Shown: positions 10,516 through 21,879 of the stretch, piece by piece
Layout of the letters: each line of letters begins with the position of its first letter
Position numbering within the stretch: position 1 is the first letter of the stretch
Source: Acanthococcus lagerstroemiae
Taxonomy: Eukaryota; Arthropoda; Insecta; Hemiptera; Eriococcidae
Assembly (NCBI GenBank): GCA_031841125.1
Contig: CM063110.1
Coordinates: 16,301,626 to 16,365,625, forward strand
Reading direction: 5' to 3'
DNA: 64,000 nt
Translations under genes and position numbers: made by a program
Notes under the pieces: model-generated
Told to the model about the DNA's origin: nothing
The model's input: the letters and a program-made list of their open reading frames with translations, nothing else
The model's database searches: none

Positions 10516-12531
10516 CAGGGTGTCCGAGTTTCGGTTGCTAAGCGGGGAGGAATGAATAGCACTTGAGTAAACAAAGCAAAAGTGTTATTATCACCTTTTG
10601 CCTAATCACAAAATTGAAGGCGCCGCATCTTTGTAAAAATCGAAAATTCACCAATTTTGACCCATTATAAAAATCACGAGTAATGATGTTGCCCAGTCTA
10701 CAATGATGCCATGTTACAGCACTCACTTAGAGTAACAAAACAAGTTATTACGATATCCGGCCTGCTCTCAAAATTTAAGCAGGTAAATGGCATCCAATAT
10801 TCAAAAATTTCAATTTTTTACAAAATTGTGCAAAAAGCCTACTTTTACTGAATCCCAACATGAATAACCAAAGGCCGGCGTACAGTTCTCATTATCAAAA
10901 CTGGTAGCCCTGATTCAGATGAACAAAAAATCATACCACTATCTCCTTCCAGTTTTCAGAATTTAAAAAGTTATGTCGCGTTGAAGTTCATGAAGCTTCT
11001 GAAATGATCGAAAAATGAACCTTATGATTAAAGAAGAAAAAGAAAAAAAGAAAAATACCTAACAAACGCTTCTAATTTATTGTAACTTTCAATAGTCGTT
11101 ATGCCTGAATGAATGACTGGCGTTACATGAAGACTCCATCTGTTGAACTAGTTGTCTAACCACCATCAAATAGGCACTGGAATACAAGAAGACCTCTCGC
11201 TGAAAGTAGATGAATGAAACTTGATTCATTTTATGACAAGCCATTGTCATGGTTTGTGCACTTTCGCTGCAAATTAACAACAGGCTTTAATTCTGTTCAG
11301 TTTTTTAGCAGCATTTGTCTTCTGTACACTAACTGATTTCCCCACATTATAAAAGAAATCTAAAAATTTGAGACGTTACCAGATTGAGAATAAATTTTTT
11401 AAGTAAATTATTTCAAAAAATTTATCAGCTCTTACTGAATGTACCAGTTATCCCTCCGATTAAAAGTGCGCTTTACTTTTATCTTCTGTTAGGATGTCTG
11501 CAAACTCGACGTTTTCTTGCAAAAATTTGAAACCTGGAAGCAAGAGACTTGGCTTTTCTTCTGAAATTCGCCACTGTATGCAGTGGTGTAGCGTCGGGGG
11601 GGGGGTCATGCCCTCTCAATATTTTTACATAGTCCTCTAATATCGGCGATTAAAAAAAAAAAAAAACTACAATTTTCGACTTTTTCTCCCTTGAAAACCT
11701 TATTGTGCCCCCCCAAACCCTAGCTGCGCCATTGACTGTATGACATAATTTCTCGTGAATTTCCGTCGAACGTCGGTTACGCGGTGTAGAAATGTATTAC
11801 ACTTCGTAATTCACAAGCAACGCACGTCGAAATGTTGGCTCATTTTTGTAGCACTGATAGCAACTCCAGTTCTATTCCAGAGTGTGCAAAACTCAAGATT
11901 TACATTTCCCTTTCATTTCGTTTTATTTTATTTTTGTTCCCGCTTACGAATTTAGGGAAACTTACTTTTGAGCGGAGCCTAGAAACCAAATAGCTTTCCC
12001 CCTAACAGTTTTATTTTTAGGGCGAGTTAAATTTTCTGTTTTTTTGAAATTTGAAAGTACTTCAACGTGTCTTAACTTTTTAAATTCTGAAAACTGGAAG
12101 GAGATAGTGGTATGATTTTTTGTTCATCTGAATCAGGGCTACCAGTTTTGATAATGAGAACTGTACGCCGGCCTTTGGTTATTCATGTTGGGATTCAGTA
12201 AAAGTAGGCTTTTTGCACAATTTTGTAAAAAATTGAAATTTCTGAATTTTGGATGCCATTTACCTGCTTAAATTTTCAGAGCAGGCCGGATTTCGTAATA
12301 ACTTGTTTTGTTACTCTAAGTGAGTGCTGTACCATGGCATCATTGTAGACTGGGCAACATCATTACTCGTGATTTTTGTAATAGGTCAAAATTAGTGAAT
12401 TTTTCGATTTTTACAAAGATGCGGCGCCTTCAATTTTGTGATTAGGCAAAAGGTGATAATAACACTTTTGCTTTGTCTATTCAAGTACTATTCATTCCTT
12501 CCCGCTTAGCAACCGAAACTCAGACACCCTG
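10516..12531. mobile_element. 2.0-kb foldback DNA element inside BEL pol, TA target
   Basis: It begins CAGGGTGTCCGAGTTTCGG and ends with the inverted form CCGAAACTCAGACACCCTG. TA flanks both ends (10514-10515 and 12532-12533). The inverted repeats are long, about 470 bases each (to about 10,990 and from about 12,060), and very similar. The CAGGGTGTC ends and TA duplication suggest a Tc1/mariner-type non-autonomous element, though such long ends are unusual for that group. No transposase frame is seen between the arms; about 1.07 kb of interior includes a hAT-type MITE. It splits the BEL reverse transcriptase from its RNase H. Confidence 0.9.
11581..11734. mobile_element. hAT-type MITE with perfect 8-bp target duplication
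   Basis: It starts CAGTGGTGTAGCG and ends GCTGCGCCATTG, an imperfect inverted pair. The flanks are ACTGTATG at 11573-11580 and ACTGTATG at 11735-11742. Eight-base duplications and CAGTGGCGTAGC-like ends are typical of hAT elements. The inner sequence (ATAGTCCTCTAATATCGGCG) is shared with the larger element at 44896-45160, so this is a shortened member of the same family. Confidence 0.85.
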
Positions 12532-12533
12532 TA

Positions 12534-14281
12534 GACGATCAAACGAAAAGGGTTTAAGAGTACCAAGGTCTTGACAATATCTCACGAATTCGACTTTTAA
12601 TTTATTTGGAACGACTTCGTCCCACATTAGTTTTTCGCACCAAATATCTTGTAACAACAATTTGCCCTTGAGGGTGACGGGAGAAAAAATTTCGATTACG
12701 TCAAACAAACGCGACACCACCGAAAGCATAACGCGTTTAGTAATCGTTTCAGGTATATCGATCAAATCCAAAGCGATTTTCAGAGTGTCCTCATTTGGCG
12801 ACCATATAAGTCCCAGTACGAAAGTAGAATTTGACGGAGCGATTGTTTGATCTTTATGTTTGGAGACCAAGGAGTCGTCGAGGTGAGAAATGAATTCTAG
12901 CGAATTACTGCCATATTTCTTCAGAGGAAATTGACCCTTTGCGAGTGTAGCGTGAATTACAGATTGCAGATGCAGAGCTTCTTCTACTGTTTCAGATCCC
13001 GTCAGTAAATCATCCATGTAAAATTGTGTACGAATTATAGCTGTTTCGTCAGGGTATGCATTGGAATTCTCGTTGGCCAATACTTCCAAACATTTTGTAG
13101 CGAGAAAACTTGCGGGAGTTGTACCATATGTTACGGTTTGTAGTTGATAGGTGCGAGGCGATTTTTCGTTAGCTTCTTTCCAAAGGATTTGTTGATATTT
13201 CGAGTCTTCGTCATGCACACAAACTTGGCGATACATTTTTTCAATGTCAGCTACGAAGGCAATCTTATGAACGCGAAACGAAACGAGAATGTCAAATAGT
13301 TCAGATTGGATAGAAGGACCGCGCATGAGGATATCGTTTAACGACTTGCCATTAACATCGCGATACGAAGCGTTAAAAACGACACGAAATTTGGTAGTTG
13401 TGCTAGTAGGCTTTTCTATTAACTTGTGCGGAATAAAATAGCGACACGGAGAGTTTTCGTATGTGACTTCTTTCATATGGTTCATATCTGAATATTCGTT
13501 AACAAACTTCGAATATTCTGCTTGCTGCAATGCGGTAAGACGAGAAGGGGTACTGCGCTCGAACGAGCGAAGCGCGCTTCTGAAGTTATCTCCAAAAATA
13601 GTAGGATTTTCTTTAAATGGAAGACGAACGACGAATCTACCATCCGGAGCACGAGAATATGTCTTTTCAAAGTGAGCGTTGCATGTAGCGGCTTCCGAGG
13701 AGACCTCCTAGTCTTTCGGAATTTCTTCGATTTTCCAGAATTTTGCAAGTTGATTTTCGATAGCGAAAGAGTTGAAATGACAAGAAGGTGTGGTCGGAAA
13801 ATCAGTATCGGTTACGGGTCCTGAAATTACCCATCCGAAGTAAGACTTGCGGAAGGTCACACTGTCTTCCTTGAATTTTTCGTTGGTCATTAGATCTTCG
13901 TAGAATTCTGCGCCGATAATTAAGTCAACGTCTGGATATTTTAAGCTCATTTCGGCAAAATCAATCAATACCAGAAATGCTGGAGCGTAGTTTGGAAATC
14001 ACTGCTTCCGGTACCTTGTAGGGAATACTCGAAACGACGTCAAAATTTATATTCATTTTAGTGTTATCAAACCGAGAAAAAATGTCTAACGTTGCAGTAA
14101 ACGCAGTGTTTGTAGAGTTGTTGTCGATTCCGCGGATTTGAGAATTAGTCGATGGGAAGGCTTTGATATTGTTACGTTTTAAAAACGAATCGACAACTAC
14201 GTTAGGTTGGGAACAATGATCGAGTAAGACTCTCGCGAAGACGAATTTTAAGCCTATACGAACGCGTACGACGGCAGAGGG
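12534..14281 (-). pseudogene. BEL pol, 5' half: protease and reverse transcriptase
   Basis: On the minus strand the protease comes first, with RVLLDHCSQPNVV where LLDSGSQ-like motifs usually stand, and later PDVDLIIGAEFYEDLM. The reverse transcriptase contains FRVVFNASYRD, AFVADIEKMYRQV and TQFYMDDLLTGS. A frameshift lies near 13,985 and an in-frame TAG at 13708-13710. The frame is truncated by the foldback element, and after its removal the two sides of the insertion would still not be in phase. Confidence 0.9.
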
Positions 14282-15646
14282 TTATAGAATGTCTTTATTT
14301 TGCATGATCGATAAGTTGGCTTTAGGCGATTGTGATTGTGGAGTCGACGGAGTAGGAGTTTTGTTTTCTTCGGACTTCTTGGGCCCTTCATCGAAGTGTA
14401 GCATAGTGTGATGTTTTCTTGAGCATTTGCGGCAAAACGTGGTACAGCGACAATCAATCGAAGAGTGGTTCGACTTCAGGCAATTTAGGCACCGCTTTTT
14501 GCTTTTTACGAACTCGAATCGTTGAGGTGGAGTTTTGGATTGAAACTGTGCGCATTGATTCAAATAATGCGACTCGTCACAGAGACTGCAAACTGGTTTG
14601 TGGACTGTATTTGTTAACGACGAAGAGCTATCAGTACCCTTTTTGGACGGGGTGCTGTTAGGTTTTTCTGGCTTTTTGACTTTATTGGGACCGAATTTGT
14701 CTTGGTCTTGGTTGTCACTTTCGATGACAGCGAACGATCTATTCTGTAGAAAGGTATTGAGAGTTTTGAATTTTGGATGACTGGAATTATCTGTGAGAGA
14801 ATTTTCCCAATCACGTCTAGTTGCATCATCTAATTTGGTGCTGATAAAATACGTAACGAAAGAGGACATGCAACCATCAACGGGCTCGCCGGAAATTCGA
14901 AGGCCTCTTATTATTAGGTTGACCTCATCGAGTAGCTCGCGGATGCCCGCTTCATTTTTCACTTTGGTATATTCAGAAGTTCTCGAAAATAAGCTCTAAT
15001 AATGGCTTTCTTGTTTTCGAATCTGCTAAGAAAATAGCCCCATGCTTCGATGTAGGCACTATCGCTTGATTCGTAATCACGCAGTATATCGATGGCCTTT
15101 CCAATGAGACAACCCTTCAAGTAATATAATTTTTGGACGTTCGATAAATCTTTTTATTTTCGTGAACTAAGCTTGGGAAGAGGTTTTTAAAATCGTAAAA
15201 CTTCTTTAACTCCCCTCGAATTTAGGCACGGGAATTTTAGGTAATTTTGGTTGCGATACATAGCTACTTTCGTCGACGGAATTATTCAAAGAAGCTCGAG
15301 AAACGACTGATGGCACGAGAGATGAGGGATTAGAGTATGCTTTAATTCTACCTTGCAGACGATGAAATGTGCTTTTGATTTTATCCAGCTCTTTGTAGTA
15401 CGAATTTTCAATCTTTTCCTTTTCGGCAGCCGACGACGACGAAGTATCATTAGCAATGATCAGATTTTTTGTGATTGTTTCAACCTCTGTCTTGATAGGC
15501 AAAAGATCGACTGCGACAATAGAGTTGAGTTGTTCGATGATTTCTGGAGAGGCAGCTTTTTTCAGCAATTCCTCTACCGAGGAGCAAGATTTTTCGAATA
15601 GACGTTTTTGAAAACGAAGTTCGCGTTCAAGGTTATCGACCTCCAT
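14282..15646 (-). pseudogene. BEL gag with zinc knuckles
   Basis: The N-terminal part starts at ATG 15646 (MEVDNLERELRFQKRLFEK) and is coiled-coil rich. It breaks off at a stop near 15206, and frameshifts occur across 15,000-15,200. The C-terminal part, open from 14962, has cysteine/histidine clusters (CSLCDESHYLNQC, CLNCLKSNHSSIDC, CRKCSRKHH) typical of BEL gag. An in-frame TAA at 14282-14284 separates it from the protease. Confidence 0.85.
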
Positions 15647-15829
15647 TTCCAGCGATAAGAACGAATTTTAATACGACTTTACGTGTATCTGTGCTGGCCA
15701 CCGAGTGTGACTAACACTTCCAAAGAATTTTGTTATACGATCGAAAATCCCGACATACGACGAACACGGTGTTTCACTGTCACCATAATCATCACATCAC
15801 CAATCCGGGGCCCAGCGAGGACCAAAAAA
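15647..15829 (-). other. BEL/Pao leader and primer-binding region
   Basis: Between the right LTR and the gag start. On the minus strand the LTR end is followed by TTTTTTGGTCCTCGCTGGG, where the tRNA primer-binding site should lie. The tRNA was not identified. Confidence 0.5.
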
Positions 15830-16036
15830 TGTTTGTAGATTTTCGTGCTATTTTATATTTAAAAAAATCCGAAACGAAGGAATAGCAGATGTATTGACCG
15901 AGCGTATTTAGAACATCGCGAGAACTAAAACCTAACAGAAACTAAAACTAAAACAATAGGCGATTAGTCACCCGGCACTCAACATCACCGGATGTAGAAG
16001 CAATAAAATATGGTACAGTTTTTTTTAGCATTAACA
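15830..16036 (-). repeat. BEL/Pao 5' LTR (right)
   Basis: Nearly identical to 8228-8436. It is followed by the GTAAT duplication at 16037-16041. In minus-strand reading it would contain the promoter; no TATA box was assigned. Confidence 0.95.
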
Positions 16037-16699
16037 GTAATTAACTAAATATTTTGAAGAAAATTATCTATATTTACCGCATATTTGAGGTTATTAGCGC
16101 ATATTTTCCCAAAAACTGGCCAAAAATCACTTCTATTGACAAAATTTCCACAATTTTCACGATTTTCTATATAAAAAAAGAAAAAAGTGCATGTCGCCAG
16201 CCCCCTTATTGTGGAAATGGGGGAGAAAAATTATTTTGTTCTTAATTTGTTCTAATTTGCTCACACATTTTTAGAATTTGTTCTTGCCCCCACCTCCCAA
16301 AAATTAGCAACTCAGTTTGAGGGGCTGAAGACATGCTAGCCCCCGGAATCTGATTTCGGTGTTGTAACAAGTCTCAAACATTTGTTCCTAATTTGTTCCG
16401 CAGTTTTCAGAATTTGTTCGGCCACCCTCCCCTATTTACAGCCACCAAAAAAGGGGACAGGATCAACTAATAGCTACCCGATTGACAATGAAGCCAATTG
16501 TGAGTGCATTTGTGAACATCACTCAGTAATCACAGTAATGCTGAGCGATCACTTCACACACACTGTCTTAAAATGATGAGACGGTGAACACGCACAAAAA
16601 AATGTGATTGGCCAAAAGTCTCAAAACGGTAGTGGTTTGTGATATGTTGCGTAAGTGCTCTCCAAATTGTTAATCGGGTATAATCCCACACGAATACTA

Positions 16700-17506
16700 T
16701 TTGCGGCACACTAAAATTTGTTCTACGCTCGTTCTAATTTGTTCTCTCATCTACACACCTGAGACCATCACCACTATGCATTTGCCGACTATTCGAGATC
16801 AGGGCGGGGGTAAGTGACCCTTAACTCTTTACATTCCAAATGAATACGATTTGCTGCACACTGAAATTTGTTCTGTATACGTTCTAGTTCTCTCAACCCC
16901 ACACCTCAAACTATCAAAACTATACATTTGCCGACTATCTGAACTAGGGAGTGGGGTTAAATGAAATGTATAATTTTCCACATAAATTTGTTATCTCAAG
17001 TTTGTGGGTATGAACTTATGTGATGGGGTAAGTGGCGCGTATGTACGAATTTCCCACATAATTGCAATTTGTCCCCCACTACAATTTGTTCTTTATTTGT
17101 TCTAATTTGTTCTCAAATCTACACACCACAATCCATCATCAATGTGTATTTGAAGTCAATTTGAATTCAGGGGGTGGGGGCAAGTGACCATTAAGTCCTA
17201 AGTCTTCATGTAAATGTGATTTTTTGCCCACTACAATTTGTTATCTAGTTTGTGGTTTGTAGATTCGAGAACAAATTAGAACAAATAGAGAACAAATTTT
17301 AGTGCCCGAAAAATCGCCATCATGTGGGAAATTCGCACATAAGGGCCACTTACTCCCCGACATAGGGTCATATTGTCGGTCAATGCTTTGTAGCGACGGA
17401 TTTTAGTGTGTAGATTCGAGAACAAATTATAACAAATAGAGAACAAATTTTAGTACCCAAAAAATCGCCATTATGTGGGAAATTCACAAATAAGGGCCAC
17501 TTACCC
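16700..17506. repeat. Subterminal repeat array of the foldback element
   Basis: At least three units in one orientation (about 16,700, 16,860 and 17,070) contain TTTGTTCTAATTTGTTCTC, CTACACACC and GGGGTAAGTGACC. Two units in the opposite orientation start at 17258 and 17409, 151 bases apart, and read AGAACAAATAGAGAACAAAT ... GGGCCACTTAC. This arrangement, with a switch of orientation, is typical of foldback elements. Confidence 0.7.
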
Positions 17507-17562
17507 AGATCCGAAGACCGCAGCGCCGCACCACCCTGCTCCTGACTGACGTGGAGTAGGCC

Positions 17563-18279
17563 GTGACACCGGAGGAGATAATAGCAGCGCTACCCCAGGC
17601 GCGCGTCAGCAGGCAAGGACAGATGGCGCGCGGCACCCTGGCGTATAAGCCCTGTGCAGTCGCCCAGGATCTCCTGTGGAGCACGGTGGGAGAGAGACAG
17701 GTTGACCTGGTGATAGCGAGTGAGCCCTACAGGCTGGACGAAGTTCGAGGATGGTACAGAGACCGTACTGGACTGGCAGCCGTTGGCGTATGCCCTGACT
17801 GTCCGATAGCTCCGGGCGAGGTAGAGGAAGGGGAGGGGTACGTAGCTGTACAGGTTGGCGACATCACCGTATATAGCTGCTACTTCTCCCCAAACAGAAG
17901 ACTGGAGGAGTTCGAGGCCTACCTCGCCTGTCTGGAGGAGAGCATCGCGAGGAAGACGACAAGAGTCATTGTGGCCGGTGACTTCAACACCAAATCAGAG
18001 GAGTGGCACGCCGGCCAGACCGACCCCCGAGGATACGCTCTGGGGGAGCTTGCCGCCCGGCACAACCTCGTTCCGATGAACACGGGCGGCACTTCCACCC
18101 GTTTCCATCAGGGCGTAGGGTCGGTCTTAGACGTCACCTTCGCGTCAGCCGGGCTGGCCCGCTGGATCAAGGGCTGGTCCGTGCTGGATGAGGAGTCAGG
18201 AAGTGACCACCGGTATATCACCTTCAAGCGGGACCGAGGAACCGAGGAGGTCACTGCTCCAATGAAGCTGGGACGATAG
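17563..18279 (+). pseudogene. R1 endonuclease domain, fused to an ORF1 remnant
   Basis: The open frame has the AP-endonuclease landmarks: LLWSTVGERQVDLVIASEPY, VIVAGDFNTKSEEW and ESGSDHRYITF, the SDH motif near the end. The first about 25 residues (VTPEEIIAALPQARVSRQG) and the segment before them look like the end of an R1 ORF1. A deletion therefore seems to have joined ORF1 directly to the endonuclease, removing the ORF2 start. The frame stops at TAG 18277-18279. Confidence 0.75.
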
Positions 18280-20701
18280 GCGATCAGGAAGCTCGATGCA
18301 GATTGACTGGAGGCGAGCTTCCTGGCTCTCACCTGGGGAACGGGAGAGTGTCGGGCAGAAGAAGAAGAGGAGAGCGCGGAGGCCGCGGCCGCGAACGTCA
18401 TCCGGGCAGTGGTCGCGGCCTGTGATAGCGCAATGCCTGAGTCGGTCCACCGCGCGAGAGACAACCCGTCTACTGGTGGACCGAGGACATCGCTAAGCTG
18501 CGGAAGGAGTGCAACCGACTTCGCCGTCGGTACCAACGCACAAGAAGAGACGACGAAGCGGCCACAGCAGTTTCGCAGCCATACCAGCAGGCTCGTCGTA
18601 CTCTCAAGCTCGCCATACGCCAAAGCACGAAGGCAGCTTGGGAGGAGTTGCGTCAGGAAGCAGATGACGACCCCTTCGGCAAGCCGTACAAGGTAGTCAT
18701 GTGGAAAGCCGGAGGGCCGTCAGCGACGAGCCGTATGGAGCCGGGGGTGCTGCAACAGGTAGTTCAAGAACTGTTCCCCCAGCGCCCCCCGCTAACGGCA
18801 GTCTCCGCCGAAGTGCGAGAAGATATCCCTCTGCTTAGTGTAGGAATAGTGGACAGCGCGATCGACTGGATCAGGACAAAGAAGAGGAAGGCGCCTGGTC
18901 CGGACATGATTCCCAACGTCGTCTGGAAAGTAGTCCACCGAGCGGACCCGTCCCTCCTGACCAATGTATTCAATCGCGCATTGCAGGAGGGGACATTCCC
19001 TAGCAGATGGAAGACGGCGCGGCTGGCACTGATTAAGAAGCCAGGAAGGACAGATGGCCAGCCGTCCTCGTACCGGCCTATTTGCCTGCTCGACACCGTC
19101 GGCAAGGTGTTTGAGCGTACCATCGTGGATAGGCTGGAGGAGCATTTTCAAAGGTGGAAGACAATCTCGAGCAGTCAGTACGGATTCAAAACTGGCCGCT
19201 CGACTACGGACGCCGCGCTGAAGTTGAAGAGTCTAGCGCAGAAGGCGATCCGCGAGCGGCAGTTCTGCGCGGCGGTCAGCCTCGACATCAAGAACGCGTT
19301 CAACTCCATTCCGTATACGCGTATCATGGAGGCGTTGGAGTTGGCGCCGGTACCTGGTTACCTCGTGCGCATCATCAGGAGCTACTTTTCCGGCCGCCGG
19401 ACCAATCACACGGGAGATGACCTGCGGCGTTCCTCAGGGATCAGTACTCGGACCTACCCTGTGGAACGTCGCCTTCAACGGGATGCTGAGGATGGCACTA
19501 CCATCAGGCGTAAAGTTGATCTGTTACGCCGACGACACGCTGTTGGTGTGCCAGGCGGAGACAACAGCAGAGGTCACGCGACGAGTGAACCAGGCGTTAG
19601 AGATGCTGACCCACTGGATCGAGTCGGCGGGGCTGTGCTTAGCGGTTCAGAAGACAGAAGCGGTTTTGTTCACGACGCAACGCAAGTACAGGCCACCCAC
19701 CTTTGTCCTGAAAGGTGAGGAGATTGGGCTCTGTACAGCCCTAAAGTACTTGGGGCTGTGATTCGACGGGAAGTTGCATTTCCGAGAGCACTTCCGACGG
19801 GCAGCTGAGAAGGCGGATCGAGTAGCCGGCCAGCTGTCCCGTCTGATGTCGAACCTAGGGGGGCCGAGAGAGCAGCGACGTAGGATGTACATGAACTTCA
19901 TCATGTCGGTCCTCCTATACGTGGCGCCAGTATTCGCCGACGCCATCAATATACCATACAGGAGAGCGGAGATGGAGAAGATCCAGCAAAAAGCCGCGAT
20001 GAGGTGTGTCAGTGCGTACCGCACTGTTTCTTTGGATGCAGTAGGCGTGTTAGCGCATATATCGCCGATCGAACTCAAGGTCGGCGAAATTGCGGCGGTA
20101 TACGGTGCGAAAAAGCAAGCGAAGACGAAATGGGAGGCACTTCAGGTCAAGCGAGTCATCCAGCAGGACACGCTTCGGAAGTGGAAGGACGCGCTCGCCC
20201 ATTCGACCAAGGGCGAGTGGACCCGAGCGCTGATACGCAACCTCGACGGATGGGTAGGAAGAACGCACGGAGCGCTAACTTCCACCTTACCCAAGTATTG
20301 AGCGGCCACGGGTGCTTCGGCACATACCTACATCAGATGTCGATAGCGCCGAGTCCGTGTGCGCGCACTGTGATCGAGGGGCAGAGGACACACCTTGGCA
20401 CACCCTGTTCGAGTGTGAGGACTGGGAGCAGGAGAGGCGCGGGACGGCCACAACAGCGATCGATCCCGGCGGCGACGATGAAGAAGAAGAAGACGACGAC
20501 GTCGGCGTGATCAGCCGTCTCGCGCCGGACACCCTGGTTTCGGAAATGATGAAGAACGGAAGTAGTTGGAACTGGGTGTCGGCCTTTGTCTCGGCCATCA
20601 TGAAGAAGAAGATGCAGACAGAGTGGTCGAGACAGAGGGCCGACGATTCACCAAGCTCTGCCCACACCATCAAACAGGAGGAGAACTCTGTACCATCCTA
20701 G
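18280..20701 (+). pseudogene. R1 reverse transcriptase and C-terminal zinc finger, several frames
   Basis: Linker sequence with frameshifts (18280-18647) leads to the reverse transcriptase: RKAPGPDMIPNVVWKVV, SSYRPICLLDTVGKVFE, AVSLDIKNAFNSI, GVPQGSVLGPTLWN and ICYADDTLLVC. A frameshift lies near 19,415 and an in-frame TGA at 19757-19759, after which the same frame continues to 20301. A further shift leads to the zinc finger CAHCDRGAEDTPWHTLFEC (C-x2-C-x8-H-x4-C) and an acidic stretch, ending at 20701. Confidence 0.85.
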
Positions 20702-21078
20702 AGAAGAGCTGCTGCAGCTGCACTGCGGACCCACCGGCAGGGCTCACCCGTCGTCACCACCTGCCTGTGTCGACACACGGACCAAGACGAGGAGGTGAGG
20801 GGTGAGTGAAGAGAGGCAGCGCGTCCGGCCGTGGGGGACCGGAAATTTCCAGGCGAGCGCTCTGGGAGTGCGGGGCCTCGGTCAGTAGGGAACCCAATGG
20901 TGGCCCTGGTAGGACGCGCGCACCGTTCCGGCACGTAGAAATGATGGCTCGGGTCCGGCCCCAAGGCGTCCCTCCGGTCACTGACGCGATGCTCGAAAGG
21001 GTAGTTACTGTGGCCGGGGATGCGGTGTCATATGGGCCACTTTGTCATGCGTGCATCGCCATACGTCCCACCATACAC
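20702..21078 (+). other. R1 3' untranslated tail
   Basis: GC-rich sequence between the ORF2 stop and the right inverted end of the foldback element. The last about 100 bases recur in inverted orientation at 42644-42748 with about 8% difference. The differences fall at many would-be non-synonymous sites, so this tail does not look protein-coding despite open frames across it. Confidence 0.65.
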
Positions 21079-21252
21079 CAACCCCGAAATCGAATGCCGG
21101 ACACTAGCATGTCTTCAGCCCCTCAAACTGAGTTGCTAATTTTTGGGGTGGGGGTAAGAACAAATTCTAAAAATAGCTGAACAAATTAAGAACAAATTAT
21201 TGACATTATTTTTCTCCCCCATTTCCACAATGAGGGGGCTGATGACATGCAC

Positions 21253-21879
21253 CTAAAAAAAAAAAGTAACAGGATGTTTGCTCTGTGCTGTAAGCTGCTG
21301 GAACAAGGTCGGCTGAAGACTAGAAAATTGGAGACAAGAAAGAAAAAACCTATCGGTAGTCATGTTTAAGGTCTTTTTTTTTTTCCTACATGAAAGCTTA
21401 TTCGAGGCTTTAAACTGCGAAGCTGCAAACTGCAGTTGCGATTATTTGGAAATGAAAAAATTCTTTGTGTTTTTGATGATTTAATGAAATAAACATTAGA
21501 ACAAATGGCTCTTATTGTAGTGCTTCGAAAGCCCTATATTTCGATACCCATGAAGGCGCGGTTTTATAGCGCATATTTTTGCATATTTTGACATTTTTTA
21601 AGCGTATATTTATTGCGCATATTTTCGGTTTTTTAGCGCATAAAAATCCTAGCCGTAATGATCACCAAGTCGTCCACTACTTCGTTTAATTTCGCAGCGC
21701 TACAAAAAATTGTATGTAACTGGTATAAAAAAATTTGCTTTCATCGTTTAGACCTTGATATGCACTGCAGATAAACTCTCCTTCCTATACCTATCACATC
21801 CTCTCTTTTTAAATGAACGGCGTTCGTTCGTTCTTCAGCTTCGTTCGCAGTGAGAAGCGTCATCACCGGATGTTACGTT
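21253..21879. other. No gene seen; GCATATTT repeat fragment
   Basis: AT-rich. A fragment with TTTATAGCGCATATTTTTGC-type motifs lies at about 21,556-21,640, matching 7,950-8,222 and 16,042-16,150. A TATA-like stretch (GGTATAAAAAAATT) at about 21,722 precedes the duplicated block at 21.9 kb. Confidence 0.35.

Larger units (their letters stand above)
8228..16036 (-). mobile_element. BEL/Pao LTR retrotransposon, complete ends
   Basis: Two LTRs of 209 and 207 bases bound the element. They begin TG and end CA, and both outer flanks carry the 5-base duplication GTAAT (8223-8227 and 16037-16041). Inside, on the minus strand, are gag with zinc knuckles, an aspartic protease, a YMDD reverse transcriptase, RNase H, integrase and a DUF5641-type C-terminus, the order of BEL/Pao elements. 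The LTRs differ only in an A run, a T run and one or two substitutions, which suggests a recent insertion. The coding part nevertheless has several stops and frameshifts and a 2,016-base insertion. Confidence 0.95.
17507..21078 (+). mobile_element. R1-clade non-LTR retrotransposon, defective
   Basis: It contains an AP-type endonuclease, a reverse transcriptase with a YADD box and a C-terminal CCHC zinc finger, the organisation of the R1 clade. GC content is clearly above the surroundings. Several frameshifts and stops are present. The 3' end can be placed at about 21,078 because the same tail ends at the same base in the solo tail at 42644-42748. Partial copies lie at 30,935-31,672 and 46,460-46,790. 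Its target is not rDNA here. Confidence 0.85.
16187..21252. mobile_element. Foldback DNA element (5.1 kb) split by an R1 LINE
   Basis: Inverted ends lie at 16187-16364 and 21079-21252. They start GTGCATGTC and share blocks such as CCATTTCCACAATNAGGGGG, GAATTTGTTCT, TAGCAACTCAGTTTGAGGGG and GACATGCTAG. Inside the left end is an array of degenerate repeats. An R1 LINE (about 17507-21078) fills the rest, so without it the element would be about 1.5 kb. No transposase is seen. Both outer flanks are A/T runs and no target duplication was found. Confidence 0.75.

Noticed and set aside
20806..21180. 124-codon frame with an apparently conserved partner at 42613-42837
   Set aside because: Both are copies of the R1 3' tail. 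The differences between them are mostly amino-acid changing and indel-like, so there is no sign of protein constraint.
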